DNA of 6,958 nt from Chitinophagaceae bacterium. GTDB lineage: Bacteria; Bacteroidota; Bacteroidia; Chitinophagales; Chitinophagaceae. How positions within the stretch are numbered: the first letter of the stretch is position 1; the number at the start of each line of letters is the position of its first letter. The notes under the pieces are model-generated. The model saw only the letters and a program-made list of their open reading frames with translations. It was not told where the DNA came from and did no database searches. The translations under genes and the position numbers were made by a program. Positions 1 to 6,849 of this stretch are shown here, piece by piece. The DNA lies in the NCBI GenBank assembly GCA_014379785.1, contig JACMLD010000253.1, positions 1 through 6,958 on the forward strand, in the 5' to 3' direction.

Positions 1-41
1 ACTCCTGATTCCGCAAGAAGTTGCGTGTAATTGGAGCCCTG

Positions 42-142
42 AATGACAGTCATGCCGAGCGAAGTCGAGGCATCCCCAGCCGGTAGCCGGGGAGCGGGTC
101 GGTGGGGGATTTCTCCACTCGCTTCGCTCGGTCGAAATGACA
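42..142. repeat. nested palindromic intergenic repeat (REP/MITE-like)
   Basis: The stretch folds into one long imperfect hairpin with four nested complementary pairs: GTCAT 49-53 with ATGAC 137-141; CCGAGCGAAG 55-64 with CTTCGCTCGG 122-131 (10 of 10 bases); ATCCCC 72-77 with GGGGAT 105-110; and CCGG 80-83 with CCGG 87-90 at the tip. The same 7-mer AATGACA lies at both ends (42-48 and 136-142) as a direct repeat, and the left end is also a small palindrome, ATGAC-A-GTCAT (43-53). From memory, units with GTCATTTCGACC and GAGCGAAGCGAGTGGAG are dispersed between genes in Bacteroidota genomes; I could not check this. The element ends 8 bases beyond the stop codon of the minus-strand SRPBCC gene, so its transcript would form a strong stem there. 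No T-run follows on either strand, so a standard intrinsic terminator is not supported. It encodes no transposase. Confidence 0.75.
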
Positions 143-149
143 GGCTAAA

Positions 150-845
150 TTATACCCACTGCTCAGCAGGCATCTTCCAGGCTTCACCGCTTGGCGTTTC
201 TATAAACTCCTTGAAACGAAAAATATCTTCACGAACAATCCTTTCGAGCGCAGGCTGGAAAAATTCTGCCAGAGCATTTCCCGCCAGACCCATTGGAGGA
301 TGATATGTTATCGTAACATGTAAAGTGGTGCTAACCCCGGGCTCTTCATCTCTGAATTCAACTTTTCCGGCATTTTCGATTGCTGAGCCCGGTAAAGATC
401 TCCAGGAGATCATTTCTCCAGGTTCGTTGCGCACAGTCGCTGCCCTCCATTGAATGGGCACAAGTTTCCCCGGAATATTCGCCTTCCACTCCGTGATATC
501 ATCATGCACATTCTTCACAGATTTCAAATGCTTCATAAAATGCGGAAGGTTTTCGAGATTGCTCCATGTTTCATAGACCTGCACACGCGGCTTATCGATA
601 AACATTTCCACCCGGATATTGATGTTTTTTGACTGAATGACGGATTCCTTGCCGGAGAGCGCATAAAGGCTGCAATTGCCGGTGGCTCCCCTATACAACA
701 TATATCCCGCTGCCAGTGCCTTGGGAAGCCTGAAATGGCGGTTGAAAATGCTGTCAATTAAAAGAAATGAGCCTGCCACCAATGACACCACCCTTTCCGG
801 ACTGCTTATGTTCATGGCCTGCGGAGCCGATACTTCATTTTCCAT
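150..845 (-). CDS. DUF2892 membrane-anchor plus SRPBCC (polyketide cyclase-like) fusion protein
   Basis: A 231-residue protein in two parts. Residues about 12-66 match the DUF2892 (YgaP-type inner-membrane) pattern: N-x3-PER, a hydrophobic stretch, then an RGATGNCSLY motif at 52-61, suggesting a short hairpin in or on the membrane. Residues about 76-220 form an SRPBCC/START-like fold of the polyketide cyclase/dehydrase group. Signs are the opening strand with VYETWSNLENLPHFM (90-104), the W-x-A strand near 120, the central ISWRSLPGS (145-153) and the long C-terminal helix ending FKEFIE. Such domains bind hydrophobic ligands in a deep cavity, but the ligand here is unknown. The gene starts 29 bases after the FAD-Rieske stop codon and is probably its operon partner. 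An internal Met at residue 11 is an alternative start. No Shine-Dalgarno sequence is visible. Family assignment is firm; biological role is not. Confidence 0.88.
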   Translation of the reverse strand: MENEVSAPQAMNISSPERVVSLVAGSFLLIDSIFNRHFRLPKALAAGYMLYRGATGNCSLYALSGKESVIQSKNINIRVEMFIDKPRVQVYETWSNLENLPHFMKHLKSVKNVHDDITEWKANIPGKLVPIQWRAATVRNEPGEMISWRSLPGSAIENAGKVEFRDEEPGVSTTLHVTITYHPPMGLAGNALAEFFQPALERIVREDIFRFKEFIETPSGEAWKMPAEQWV

Positions 846-874
846 AATTAGAGTTTTTGTAATTGTATAAATTT

Positions 875-2395
875 TCAGGCCAGCTTGATTACTTCAAGGT
901 CTTTTCTGGCGGGACCAGTAAGCATGGTGCCATCATATGAAAAGCGCGAGCCGTGACAGGGACAATCCCAGCTCTTTTCGCTTGCGTTCCACGCCACAGT
1001 ACATTTTATATGTGTACAGGCAGAATTGACTGCATGCAATCTCTGCTGCTCATCTTTATAAAGCGCCAACACATGGCCATCATGCCTGACCACCCTTGCC
1101 TCTCCGGTTGCCAGGTCGCTGAAGGAATCAATTTTTTCGATTTTTGCCTTGTCACCGATAAAGTGGCCAACAACATCGGCGGCCTCCTTTACAAAGTTTG
1201 AGAACCCGGCAACAGGCTTGATACGGCTGGGATCAAACAGTTTTGCGTACTCTGTTTTTTTACCGCGTATAAGGTCGGCAAGCACCAGGGCCGACAAACT
1301 TCCATATATCATCCCGTTGCCTCCGAATCCGGTGGCCACAAACACATTCTCAGGATTGCCGGGAAGATGCCCGATATAGGCAACTCCATCCGCGGGTTCA
1401 AAATATTGCGAAGACCATTTAAAGGCTACCTCTTCCACATCGAAAAATTTTCTCACATAGCTTTCGAGATGCGCAAAGCACGCATTTGTGTTTTCTTCAT
1501 GCCCTGTTTTATGATCCTCTCCCCCTGCTATTAAATATTTTTGTCCATCTACCTCCTGAGTCCGATAATAACGGTAAGGATCATGAAGATCATAGCCCAG
1601 TGCTTCGGGATATTCTCCTTTGAGCTTTAGTCCCAAAGCATAACTCCGGTAAGGCGCACACCGAAAATGAAGAATATTGACGCCGGGAGGTATATGAGTG
1701 GCATAAACAGCCGCCGAAGCCTTCACAATTCCGCGCGATGTTTTTACTTCCAGTTCTTCATCACCGCTGATCTCTGTAACCCGGCAATGCTGCAGGATTA
1801 CACCACCGGCATTCTCGAATACACTCGCCAGTCCCTGCATATAAGCCGCGGGATTAAACTGGGCCTGATTTTCGACACTTGCAATGGAAATATATGGAAC
1901 CGGGAATGGTGATGTGTTTGTAAAATCCATCGGCACACCAACCTTCTTCGCGCTTTCAACAATTTTTTCTAGTTCATCTTTCTGCTTCTCATCCAGCGCA
2001 AAGAGAAAACCTTCCCGTTTAGAGAAAGAACAATCAATAGAATATTTACGAATGTTCTCAACAATCAGCGATATAGCATCGTTTGCGCCTTTCGCAAGCA
2101 GTTGTGCACTGGCCGCACCAAAATCTTTTTCTACCTGGTAATACGGTGTATCAAAAAAATTATTCAGGTGTGCAGTCGTGCCGCCGCTGGTGCCAAATCC
2201 TATTTCCTGTGCTTCCGCCAATAAACAGGATTTGCCCGATTCCAGAATTTTCAGGGCCGTGGAAAGTCCCGTTATACCACCACCAACTACAACCACGTCA
2301 AATTTCCGGTCAGAAAAAGCTGTCTGTTTTTCTTTAAAATCAGGAATGGCAGATTGCCATAGGCTGATATTTGAACCATCTCTTTTCATATTCAT
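875..2395 (-). CDS. FAD-dependent oxidoreductase with C-terminal Rieske [2Fe-2S] domain
   Basis: A 506-residue protein of the DAO/glycine-oxidase-like flavoprotein class fused to a Rieske domain, similar in design and length to what I recall of Bacillus YhfW. Residues about 30-400 are the flavoprotein: the FAD-binding strand DVVVVGGGITGLS (33-45), GTSGGTTAH as the second flavin-contact region, and ATGFGGNGMIYG near the end. Residues about 410-506 are the Rieske domain. Its cluster ligands are C460 and H462 (CTH) and C478 and H481 (CPCH); C465 and C480 match the disulfide pair of high-potential Rieske proteins. The usual glycine of CTHxGC is lysine here (CTHIKC). It would pass electrons between a substrate amine or other reduced donor and the cluster; the substrate is unknown. 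No signal peptide is seen, so it is probably cytoplasmic. The frame stays open upstream to 2527, but that N-terminal extension is not family-like. A start at 2389 is also possible, with AGGG six bases before it. Confidence 0.88.
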   Translation of the reverse strand: MNMKRDGSNISLWQSAIPDFKEKQTAFSDRKFDVVVVGGGITGLSTALKILESGKSCLLAEAQEIGFGTSGGTTAHLNNFFDTPYYQVEKDFGAASAQLLAKGANDAISLIVENIRKYSIDCSFSKREGFLFALDEKQKDELEKIVESAKKVGVPMDFTNTSPFPVPYISIASVENQAQFNPAAYMQGLASVFENAGGVILQHCRVTEISGDEELEVKTSRGIVKASAAVYATHIPPGVNILHFRCAPYRSYALGLKLKGEYPEALGYDLHDPYRYYRTQEVDGQKYLIAGGEDHKTGHEENTNACFAHLESYVRKFFDVEEVAFKWSSQYFEPADGVAYIGHLPGNPENVFVATGFGGNGMIYGSLSALVLADLIRGKKTEYAKLFDPSRIKPVAGFSNFVKEAADVVGHFIGDKAKIEKIDSFSDLATGEARVVRHDGHVLALYKDEQQRLHAVNSACTHIKCTVAWNASEKSWDCPCHGSRFSYDGTMLTGPARKDLEVIKLA

Positions 2396-2547
2396 CCCTA
2401 TGTAAAAGCCATACCATTTTGGCGTCACATATTTCTTACATTTTCCCAGGCTACTGTAGAAATATTTCCCCGCCAACCTGCATCCTGACGGTTCTGTCAT
2501 GCGATTTGCATGGAACAGTATTTTCACAACTGCTTGAAAACCTGTCT
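2396..2547. promoter_or_regulatory. divergent intergenic control region
   Basis: These 152 bases separate two divergently transcribed operons and must hold the promoters of both, if the starts chosen at 2395 (minus) and 2548 (plus) are right. The region is AT-rich in parts (2424-2470) and contains the dyad described separately. I looked for the Bacteroidota promoter pattern (TTTG near -33, TAnnTTTG near -7). On the plus strand TATTTTCA at 2519-2526 is a partial -7 match, but no TTTG lies at the right distance. No good match was found on the minus strand. The assignment therefore rests on position. Confidence 0.6.
2494..2518. promoter_or_regulatory. candidate operator dyad
   Basis: An inverted repeat: left arm CTGTCATGC (2494-2502), spacer GATTT (2503-2507), right arm GCATG (2508-2512) and, after two unpaired bases, ACAG (2515-2518). 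Nine base pairs can form. It ends 29 bases before the chosen ATG of the dehydrogenase gene and overlaps the start of the best partial -7 element (2519-2526), a position where a bound dimeric repressor would block transcription. No regulator gene lies in the window. A match by chance is possible, because the arms are short. Confidence 0.35.
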
Positions 2548-3537
2548 ATGGATACATTCAAATGGGGCATCATCGGTCCCGGTAAAATCGCCAATGACTT
2601 TACCAAAGATTTAGAGTTCGCCTCCAGCCCGCACAAGGTCACAACCATCTACTCACGCAACCGGGAGAAAGGGGAAGAATTTGCTTCCAAATACGATATC
2701 GCCAACGTATATACATCAATGGAAGAATTTATTGAAAAAGCAGATGTTGATGCGGTATATATTGCTACACCGCATACCCTTCACCGGGAGGAAGCACTTG
2801 CGTGTCTCAGAAAAAAAATTCCGGTACTCTGCGAAAAGCCAATAGCGATCAATGCAGACCAGATGAATGAACTGATGGCTTCATCCACAGAAAACGAAAC
2901 CTTTCTGATGGAAGGAATGTGGACCCGCTTTTTACCAAGTATTGAACTGGTAACAAAAATGGTTGAGCAGGGAACCATCGGCGATATCGTTGCCATAAAG
3001 GCATCCATGAGTTACAAAGCGCCCTACGATCCCAATAGCAGATATTTCAATCCAGACCTCGGCGGCGGATCCCTGCTCGATCTTGGTATATACCCGGTCT
3101 TTCTTGCCATGTTTTTCCTGGGAAAACCGGCAGAGATAAAATCCTTCGCTAAGATTTCGGATAAAGGGATAGACGAAACCTGCGCAATCCTCCTCAACTA
3201 CAGTAATGGTCAGTATGCTATGCTTGACTCTTCCATCATCACACAGATGGAGTCACTGGCTGAAATCATCGGGGATAAGGGAATCATAAAAATTCTCGCT
3301 CCATGGACCGAAAAACCAGCGGGCATAGAAGTAAATCTTTACAATGGTACAAAAATGGCATACCCCTGCGAATGGGAAGGACACGGCTTTCAATTTGAAG
3401 TTGACGAAGTAGCCCGCTGCGTAAGAAACAATCAAAGTTACAGTAACCTTCTCCCCCAACATTTTAGCCTCGACATGCTTGAGACAATGGATGAGATCAG
3501 AAGTCAGATCCACGTTGTGTATGAAAAATACGAGTAA
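2548..3537 (+). CDS. Gfo/Idh/MocA-family NAD(P)-dependent dehydrogenase (dihydrodiol/aldose dehydrogenase-like)
   Basis: A 329-residue oxidoreductase, the usual length for this family. The N-terminal Rossmann fold starts at once with WGIIGPGKIA (6-15; G-x-G-x-x-A). VDAVYIATPHTLH (67-79) is the typical end of the nucleotide-binding half, and CEKP (95-98) supplies the family lysine, K97. The C-terminal alpha/beta domain shows EGMWTRFLP (122-130) and GGGSLLDLGIYPV (172-184), with D178 and Y182 in the places of the Asp and Tyr important in dimeric dihydrodiol dehydrogenases. That subgroup also includes D-xylose and related aldose 1-dehydrogenases forming lactones, so sugar oxidation is a reasonable guess, not shown. 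The frame is open back to 2371, but the Rossmann strand begins just after the Met at 2548, so that start is chosen. There is no signal peptide. It is first in the four-gene operon, 20 bases before the channel gene. Confidence 0.9.
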   Translation: MDTFKWGIIGPGKIANDFTKDLEFASSPHKVTTIYSRNREKGEEFASKYDIANVYTSMEEFIEKADVDAVYIATPHTLHREEALACLRKKIPVLCEKPIAINADQMNELMASSTENETFLMEGMWTRFLPSIELVTKMVEQGTIGDIVAIKASMSYKAPYDPNSRYFNPDLGGGSLLDLGIYPVFLAMFFLGKPAEIKSFAKISDKGIDETCAILLNYSNGQYAMLDSSIITQMESLAEIIGDKGIIKILAPWTEKPAGIEVNLYNGTKMAYPCEWEGHGFQFEVDEVARCVRNNQSYSNLLPQHFSLDMLETMDEIRSQIHVVYEKYE

Positions 3538-3557
3538 TGGTCGCTTAACCCAAGAGA

Positions 3558-4403
3558 ATGTATAACTGGCTCGATATAATTGGCGAAAAGCTCGCAAGGT
3601 GGTGGATTCACTTCATCAAAATTTTGCCCAACATTTTGCTGGCTCTGCTTGTATTAGTGGTGTTTTACCTCATTGCAAGATGGACCCGCAAACTGCTGTT
3701 CAGACTGAGCATCAGGATTTCCGGAAAAGTCTCGGTGAGCAATCTTTTTTCGACTGTCACACAAGTTGTGATTCTCTTTATCGGATTATTTATCGTCCTT
3801 GATATTTTGCAGCTCGATAAAGCAGTATCATCGTTACTCGCAGGCGCCGGTATCATCGGACTTGCACTGGGCTTTGCTTTTCAGGATCTTTCATCTAACT
3901 TCATATCAGGTGTATTTATCGCCTTCAAAAAGCCATTTGAAGTTGGACATACTGTTGAAACAAACAGCTTTATCGGTAATATTGAAGAGATACAGCTCAG
4001 ATCAACCACTATCCGTACCTTTTCCGGCCTTCATCTGATGATTCCTAATAAGGATATTTTTCAGAAGCCGATGATCAACTATTCGCTTACCGCCGATCGG
4101 AGAATTGAATTCAATCTTGCCATATCATATACCAGTGACCTGACCACAGCACTTGACGCTGCCATTGCTGCCGTGAATACCATTCCCTATCTGCACAAGG
4201 AAAGAAAGCCGGAAGTGTATTTTACAGGATTTGGAGAAAACTCGATCAAAATGTCTATCTGGGTTTGGATATACAATCATCTGCCACCCGGATATATGGT
4301 AGCGCAGCACGATGTTGTTTTAAGTGTGACAAATGCTTTCAAACAAAATGATATCTCACTGGTAGTACCCATTACATTTCAAGGACTGGAAAAAATATCT
4401 TAA
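3558..4403 (+). CDS. MscS-family small-conductance mechanosensitive channel
   Basis: A 281-residue inner-membrane channel, close to the 286 residues of E. coli MscS. There are three membrane helices: about 23-41, about 64-84, and the pore-lining third helix about 88-122. The third contains AGAGIIGLALGFAFQDLSSN, with the glycine/alanine-rich packing face and the kink region typical of MscS. The beta domain follows, with PFEVGHTVE (126-134), GNIEEIQLRSTTIRT (140-154) and MIPNKDIF (161-168), corresponding to the MscS motif ending in IPN. A C-terminal alpha/beta cytoplasmic cage part runs to the end. It opens when membrane tension rises after osmotic downshift and lets ions and small solutes out. 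The stop codon is tandem (TAA TAA, 4401-4406) and the amylase ATG begins 5 bases after the first stop. Placement between carbohydrate-enzyme genes suggests a role tied to their solute products (inference). Confidence 0.93.
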   Translation: MYNWLDIIGEKLARWWIHFIKILPNILLALLVLVVFYLIARWTRKLLFRLSIRISGKVSVSNLFSTVTQVVILFIGLFIVLDILQLDKAVSSLLAGAGIIGLALGFAFQDLSSNFISGVFIAFKKPFEVGHTVETNSFIGNIEEIQLRSTTIRTFSGLHLMIPNKDIFQKPMINYSLTADRRIEFNLAISYTSDLTTALDAAIAAVNTIPYLHKERKPEVYFTGFGENSIKMSIWVWIYNHLPPGYMVAQHDVVLSVTNAFKQNDISLVVPITFQGLEKIS

Positions 4404-4408
4404 TAAAA

Positions 4409-5902
4409 ATGAACAATCAGACTTTATTTCAATTCTTTCACTGGTATTATCCCAGCGACGGGTCCCTTTGGAACCACTGCGCTGAACAGGCTGAACATCT
4501 TAAATGGCTTGGCATCACACGCGTATGGCTGCCCCCTGCTTATAAATCCGCTAACGGCCAATATGAGCCAGGATATGCAGTATACGATCTGTTTGATCTT
4601 GGCGAATTTGATCAGAAAGGAACCATTCCTACCAAATACGGTACAAAAGACGAATATCTGAAATGCATAGATGCTCTTCACTCAAAAGGCATCGGCGTTG
4701 CAGCAGACATCGTACTCAATCACAAACTGGGAGCCGATGAAAAAGAAACCGTCACCGTGATTGCGGTAGACGACGAAGACAGGCACCATCACAGAGGTGA
4801 GAAACACGAGGCAGAAGTATATACGAAATTTACATTTCCCGGCAGAAAGGGAAAATATTCCGAGTATGTCTGGGACTGGCACAGTTTCACGGGAGCAGGT
4901 GGTACTCACCAGCCTCACACCATCTATAGTATCATCAGCGAATACGGAGAAGACTGGGAAGAAATGGTCGACGATGAAAAAGGCAACTTCGATTACCTCA
5001 TGGGCTCAGACATAGAATTCCGAAATCCACACGTGCGCGACGAACTGAGATGGTGGGGCCAATGGTATCTCGAACTTACGAAAATTGATGGCCTCAGACT
5101 GGATGCCGTGAAACACATCACTCCCTCCTTTTTTGTAGAGTGGCTGGACTTTCTTAGAAACCATTTTCAAAAAGACATTTTTTGCGTGGCCGAATACTGG
5201 CACCGCGATGTAAATATCTTACTCAAATATCTCAGCGCATTAGGAGACCGGACACAACTGTTCGACGTGCCGCTGCACTTCAACTTCTACCTGGCGTCTT
5301 TGAGAGGCAACGAATATGATCTCCGGACCATATTCGACAATACACTTGTACAAGTCAGGCCGGACATGTCAGTTACTTTCGTGGACAACCATGACACACA
5401 ACCGTTGCAATCACTCGAGTCAACTGTTGACTACTGGTTCAAGCCACTGGCATATGCGCTTATACTTCTCCGTGAGCAGGGAATTCCGTGTGTTTTTTAT
5501 GCCGGTTATTACGGCGCCAAGTACAATGACATTATCCAGGAACAGGAAGTGAACGTAGACATGGTACCGGTACAGCACCTCAGCAAGATGCTGGTGGTGA
5601 GAAAAAACCTTGCCTATGGTATGCAACGGGATTATTTTGATCATCCGAACACCATTGGCTGGACACGCGAAGGCAATGATGACATGCCCGAGTCAGGATG
5701 CGCCGTATTGATTACAAACGGAACAGCGGGCGAAAAATCAATGGAAATCGGTAACCGTCACGCAAATAAAACCTTTATCGATATCACGGGCGGGCGCGAA
5801 GAGAAGGTGATCATTGACGAAAACGGATTTGCCACTTTCTTCGTAAATGACGCGTCAGTCTCCGTGTGGATCGAAGAATCAAAAGCCACCGTAATAAATT
5901 AA
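4409..5902 (+). CDS. cytoplasmic GH13 alpha-amylase (GH13_5-like)
   Basis: A 497-residue endo-acting alpha-1,4-glucan hydrolase resembling bacterial liquefying and cytoplasmic alpha-amylases (Bacillus licheniformis type, E. coli AmyA). The protein begins directly with FQFFHWYYPSDGSLW and has no signal peptide, so it should act on internal glycogen or imported maltodextrins. The conserved regions are all present: GYAVYDLFDLGEFDQKGT (55-72); region I DIVLNH (100-105); region II GLRLDAVKH (228-236) with nucleophile D232; region III CVAEYW (259-264) with acid/base E262; and region IV FVDNHD (324-329) with D329. N104, D201 and H236 fit the calcium site of the Bacillus enzymes. Domain B (about 105-205) carries an unusual charged, histidine-rich piece at 121-134. 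The C-terminal beta domain (about 400-490) is complete. The gene ends with tandem stops TAA TAA immediately followed by the next ATG. Activity is well supported; the exact glucan is not known. Confidence 0.94.
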   Translation: MNNQTLFQFFHWYYPSDGSLWNHCAEQAEHLKWLGITRVWLPPAYKSANGQYEPGYAVYDLFDLGEFDQKGTIPTKYGTKDEYLKCIDALHSKGIGVAADIVLNHKLGADEKETVTVIAVDDEDRHHHRGEKHEAEVYTKFTFPGRKGKYSEYVWDWHSFTGAGGTHQPHTIYSIISEYGEDWEEMVDDEKGNFDYLMGSDIEFRNPHVRDELRWWGQWYLELTKIDGLRLDAVKHITPSFFVEWLDFLRNHFQKDIFCVAEYWHRDVNILLKYLSALGDRTQLFDVPLHFNFYLASLRGNEYDLRTIFDNTLVQVRPDMSVTFVDNHDTQPLQSLESTVDYWFKPLAYALILLREQGIPCVFYAGYYGAKYNDIIQEQEVNVDMVPVQHLSKMLVVRKNLAYGMQRDYFDHPNTIGWTREGNDDMPESGCAVLITNGTAGEKSMEIGNRHANKTFIDITGGREEKVIIDENGFATFFVNDASVSVWIEESKATVIN

Positions 5903-5905
5903 TAA

Positions 5906-6805
5906 ATGAAACCAAACGGACTCATCATATACGACGAAAAAGCAATGGACATCTTGCCGCCGGATTCGCATGCCGAACAGTTAGTAGCAGGCTATCAGTT
6001 TACCGAAGGTCCGGTATGGCACCCCGACGGCTACCTTCTCTTCAGCGATATTCCCGCAAATAAAATGTACAAACTCGAACGTGAAGGGTTTGCTACCGTG
6101 GTCCTCGACCCGAGTGGCTTTACTGGAAAAGATGAAGCAGGATTATCAGAGATGATCGGTTCGAACGCCATTGCAATCAACAGCAAAAAACAAGTGATTT
6201 TCTGTCAGCATGGAAACCATGCCATCGCCGCCCTCGAAGAAAATGGCTTTTCCATCATCACCGACAGCTTCGAAGGAAAGCCATTAAACAGCCCCAACGA
6301 CCTGGTCATTTGTTCTTCTGACGATATTTTCTTCACAGACCCGCCCTATGGACTAAAAGACCAGATGCTGCACCCCACAACACACCAGCCAAGGGGTGGA
6401 GTCTACAAGATAAAAGACGGGGAAACCAAACTGATATATGAAGGTTTCAGGTATCCGAACGGCATCTGCCTCTCGCCGGACGAAAAACATCTTTATGTGA
6501 GTTCCAATCACCCCGATGAACCCCGTATCATGAAATTTGAGCTGACAAAGGACGGAGAAATTAAAGGTCAGTCCATTTTTATTGAACAAAACGCGGATGG
6601 TATCAAAACCGACAGGCTTGAGAATCTGTATCTCTGTACCGATAAGGGCATCCTGGTAGTATCGGCTTCGGGTCGCCGCCTTGCCCTCATCAAGCTGCCG
6701 GAAACTCCCTACAATATCGCCTGGGGAGGCCCAGGCAAATCGACGCTTTTTATCACAGCTTCTGCCGGAGTTTACAGCTTCCACACTTTGCTCAAAAACC
6801 ACTGA
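5906..6805 (+). CDS. SMP-30/gluconolactonase-type lactonase
   Basis: A 299-residue six-bladed beta-propeller of the SMP-30/gluconolactonase/LRE-like family, of usual length. Likely divalent-metal ligands are all visible: E34 in TEGPVWHPDG (33-42), N185 in YPNGICLSPDE (183-193) and D231 in ADGIKTD (230-236); N131 in LNSPNDLV (127-134) lies where the substrate/metal Asn sits in SMP-30. FFTDPPYGL (142-150) is another family mark. These enzymes hydrolyse sugar lactones such as gluconolactone or xylonolactone to aldonic acids. No signal peptide is seen: the protein starts MKPNGLIIYDEKAM, so it is probably cytoplasmic, unlike several secreted relatives. Its ATG directly follows two stop codons of the amylase gene and lies in the same reading frame, so translation is probably coupled. 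It is last in the operon. Substrate choice (glucono-, xylono- or another lactone) cannot be read from sequence. Confidence 0.92.
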   Translation: MKPNGLIIYDEKAMDILPPDSHAEQLVAGYQFTEGPVWHPDGYLLFSDIPANKMYKLEREGFATVVLDPSGFTGKDEAGLSEMIGSNAIAINSKKQVIFCQHGNHAIAALEENGFSIITDSFEGKPLNSPNDLVICSSDDIFFTDPPYGLKDQMLHPTTHQPRGGVYKIKDGETKLIYEGFRYPNGICLSPDEKHLYVSSNHPDEPRIMKFELTKDGEIKGQSIFIEQNADGIKTDRLENLYLCTDKGILVVSASGRRLALIKLPETPYNIAWGGPGKSTLFITASAGVYSFHTLLKNH

Positions 6806-6832
6806 GACTGAGGAAAATGCTACTCATGGGCA

Positions 6833-6849
6833 CCTGATTTTCAGGGTTT
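6833..6849 (+). terminator. weak hairpin after the lactonase gene
   Basis: CCTGA (6833-6837), loop TTT, TCAGG (6841-6845), then GTTT. A perfect five-base-pair stem lies 27 bases after the lactonase stop codon. The stem is short and the T-run is poor, so this is only a possible transcription end for the four-gene operon. The remaining bases to the window end (6850-6958) show no clear gene. Confidence 0.2.

Noticed and set aside
2..46. Possible C-terminal tail of an upstream plus-strand gene, ending TGA at 44-46
   Set aside because: Fourteen codons are too few to show coding character.
43..303. 86-residue plus-strand frame across the repeat
   Set aside because: It is made of translated palindrome and the antisense of the SRPBCC gene, with no recognisable domain.
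2504..2511. ATTTGCAT octamer in the dyad
   Set aside because: Resembles a eukaryotic octamer site, which has no meaning in this bacterial setting; it arises from the dyad's spacer and right arm.
2396..2527. Upstream extension of the flavoprotein frame (44 extra residues)
   Set aside because: It runs through the divergent control region and the dyad, shows no family motif, and good starts exist at 2395 and 2389. A longer form cannot be fully excluded without N-terminal data.
2371..2547. Upstream extension of the dehydrogenase frame (59 extra residues)
   Set aside because: The extension is cysteine- and serine-rich, unlike the family, and overlaps the chosen start of the minus-strand flavoprotein. 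The Rossmann strand begins directly after the Met at 2548.
3253..3597. 114-residue minus-strand frame over the dehydrogenase-channel junction
   Set aside because: Antisense to two well-supported genes and without a recognisable domain.
6353..6802. 149-residue minus-strand frame inside the lactonase gene
   Set aside because: A shadow of a gene with complete catalytic motifs on the other strand; no motif of its own.
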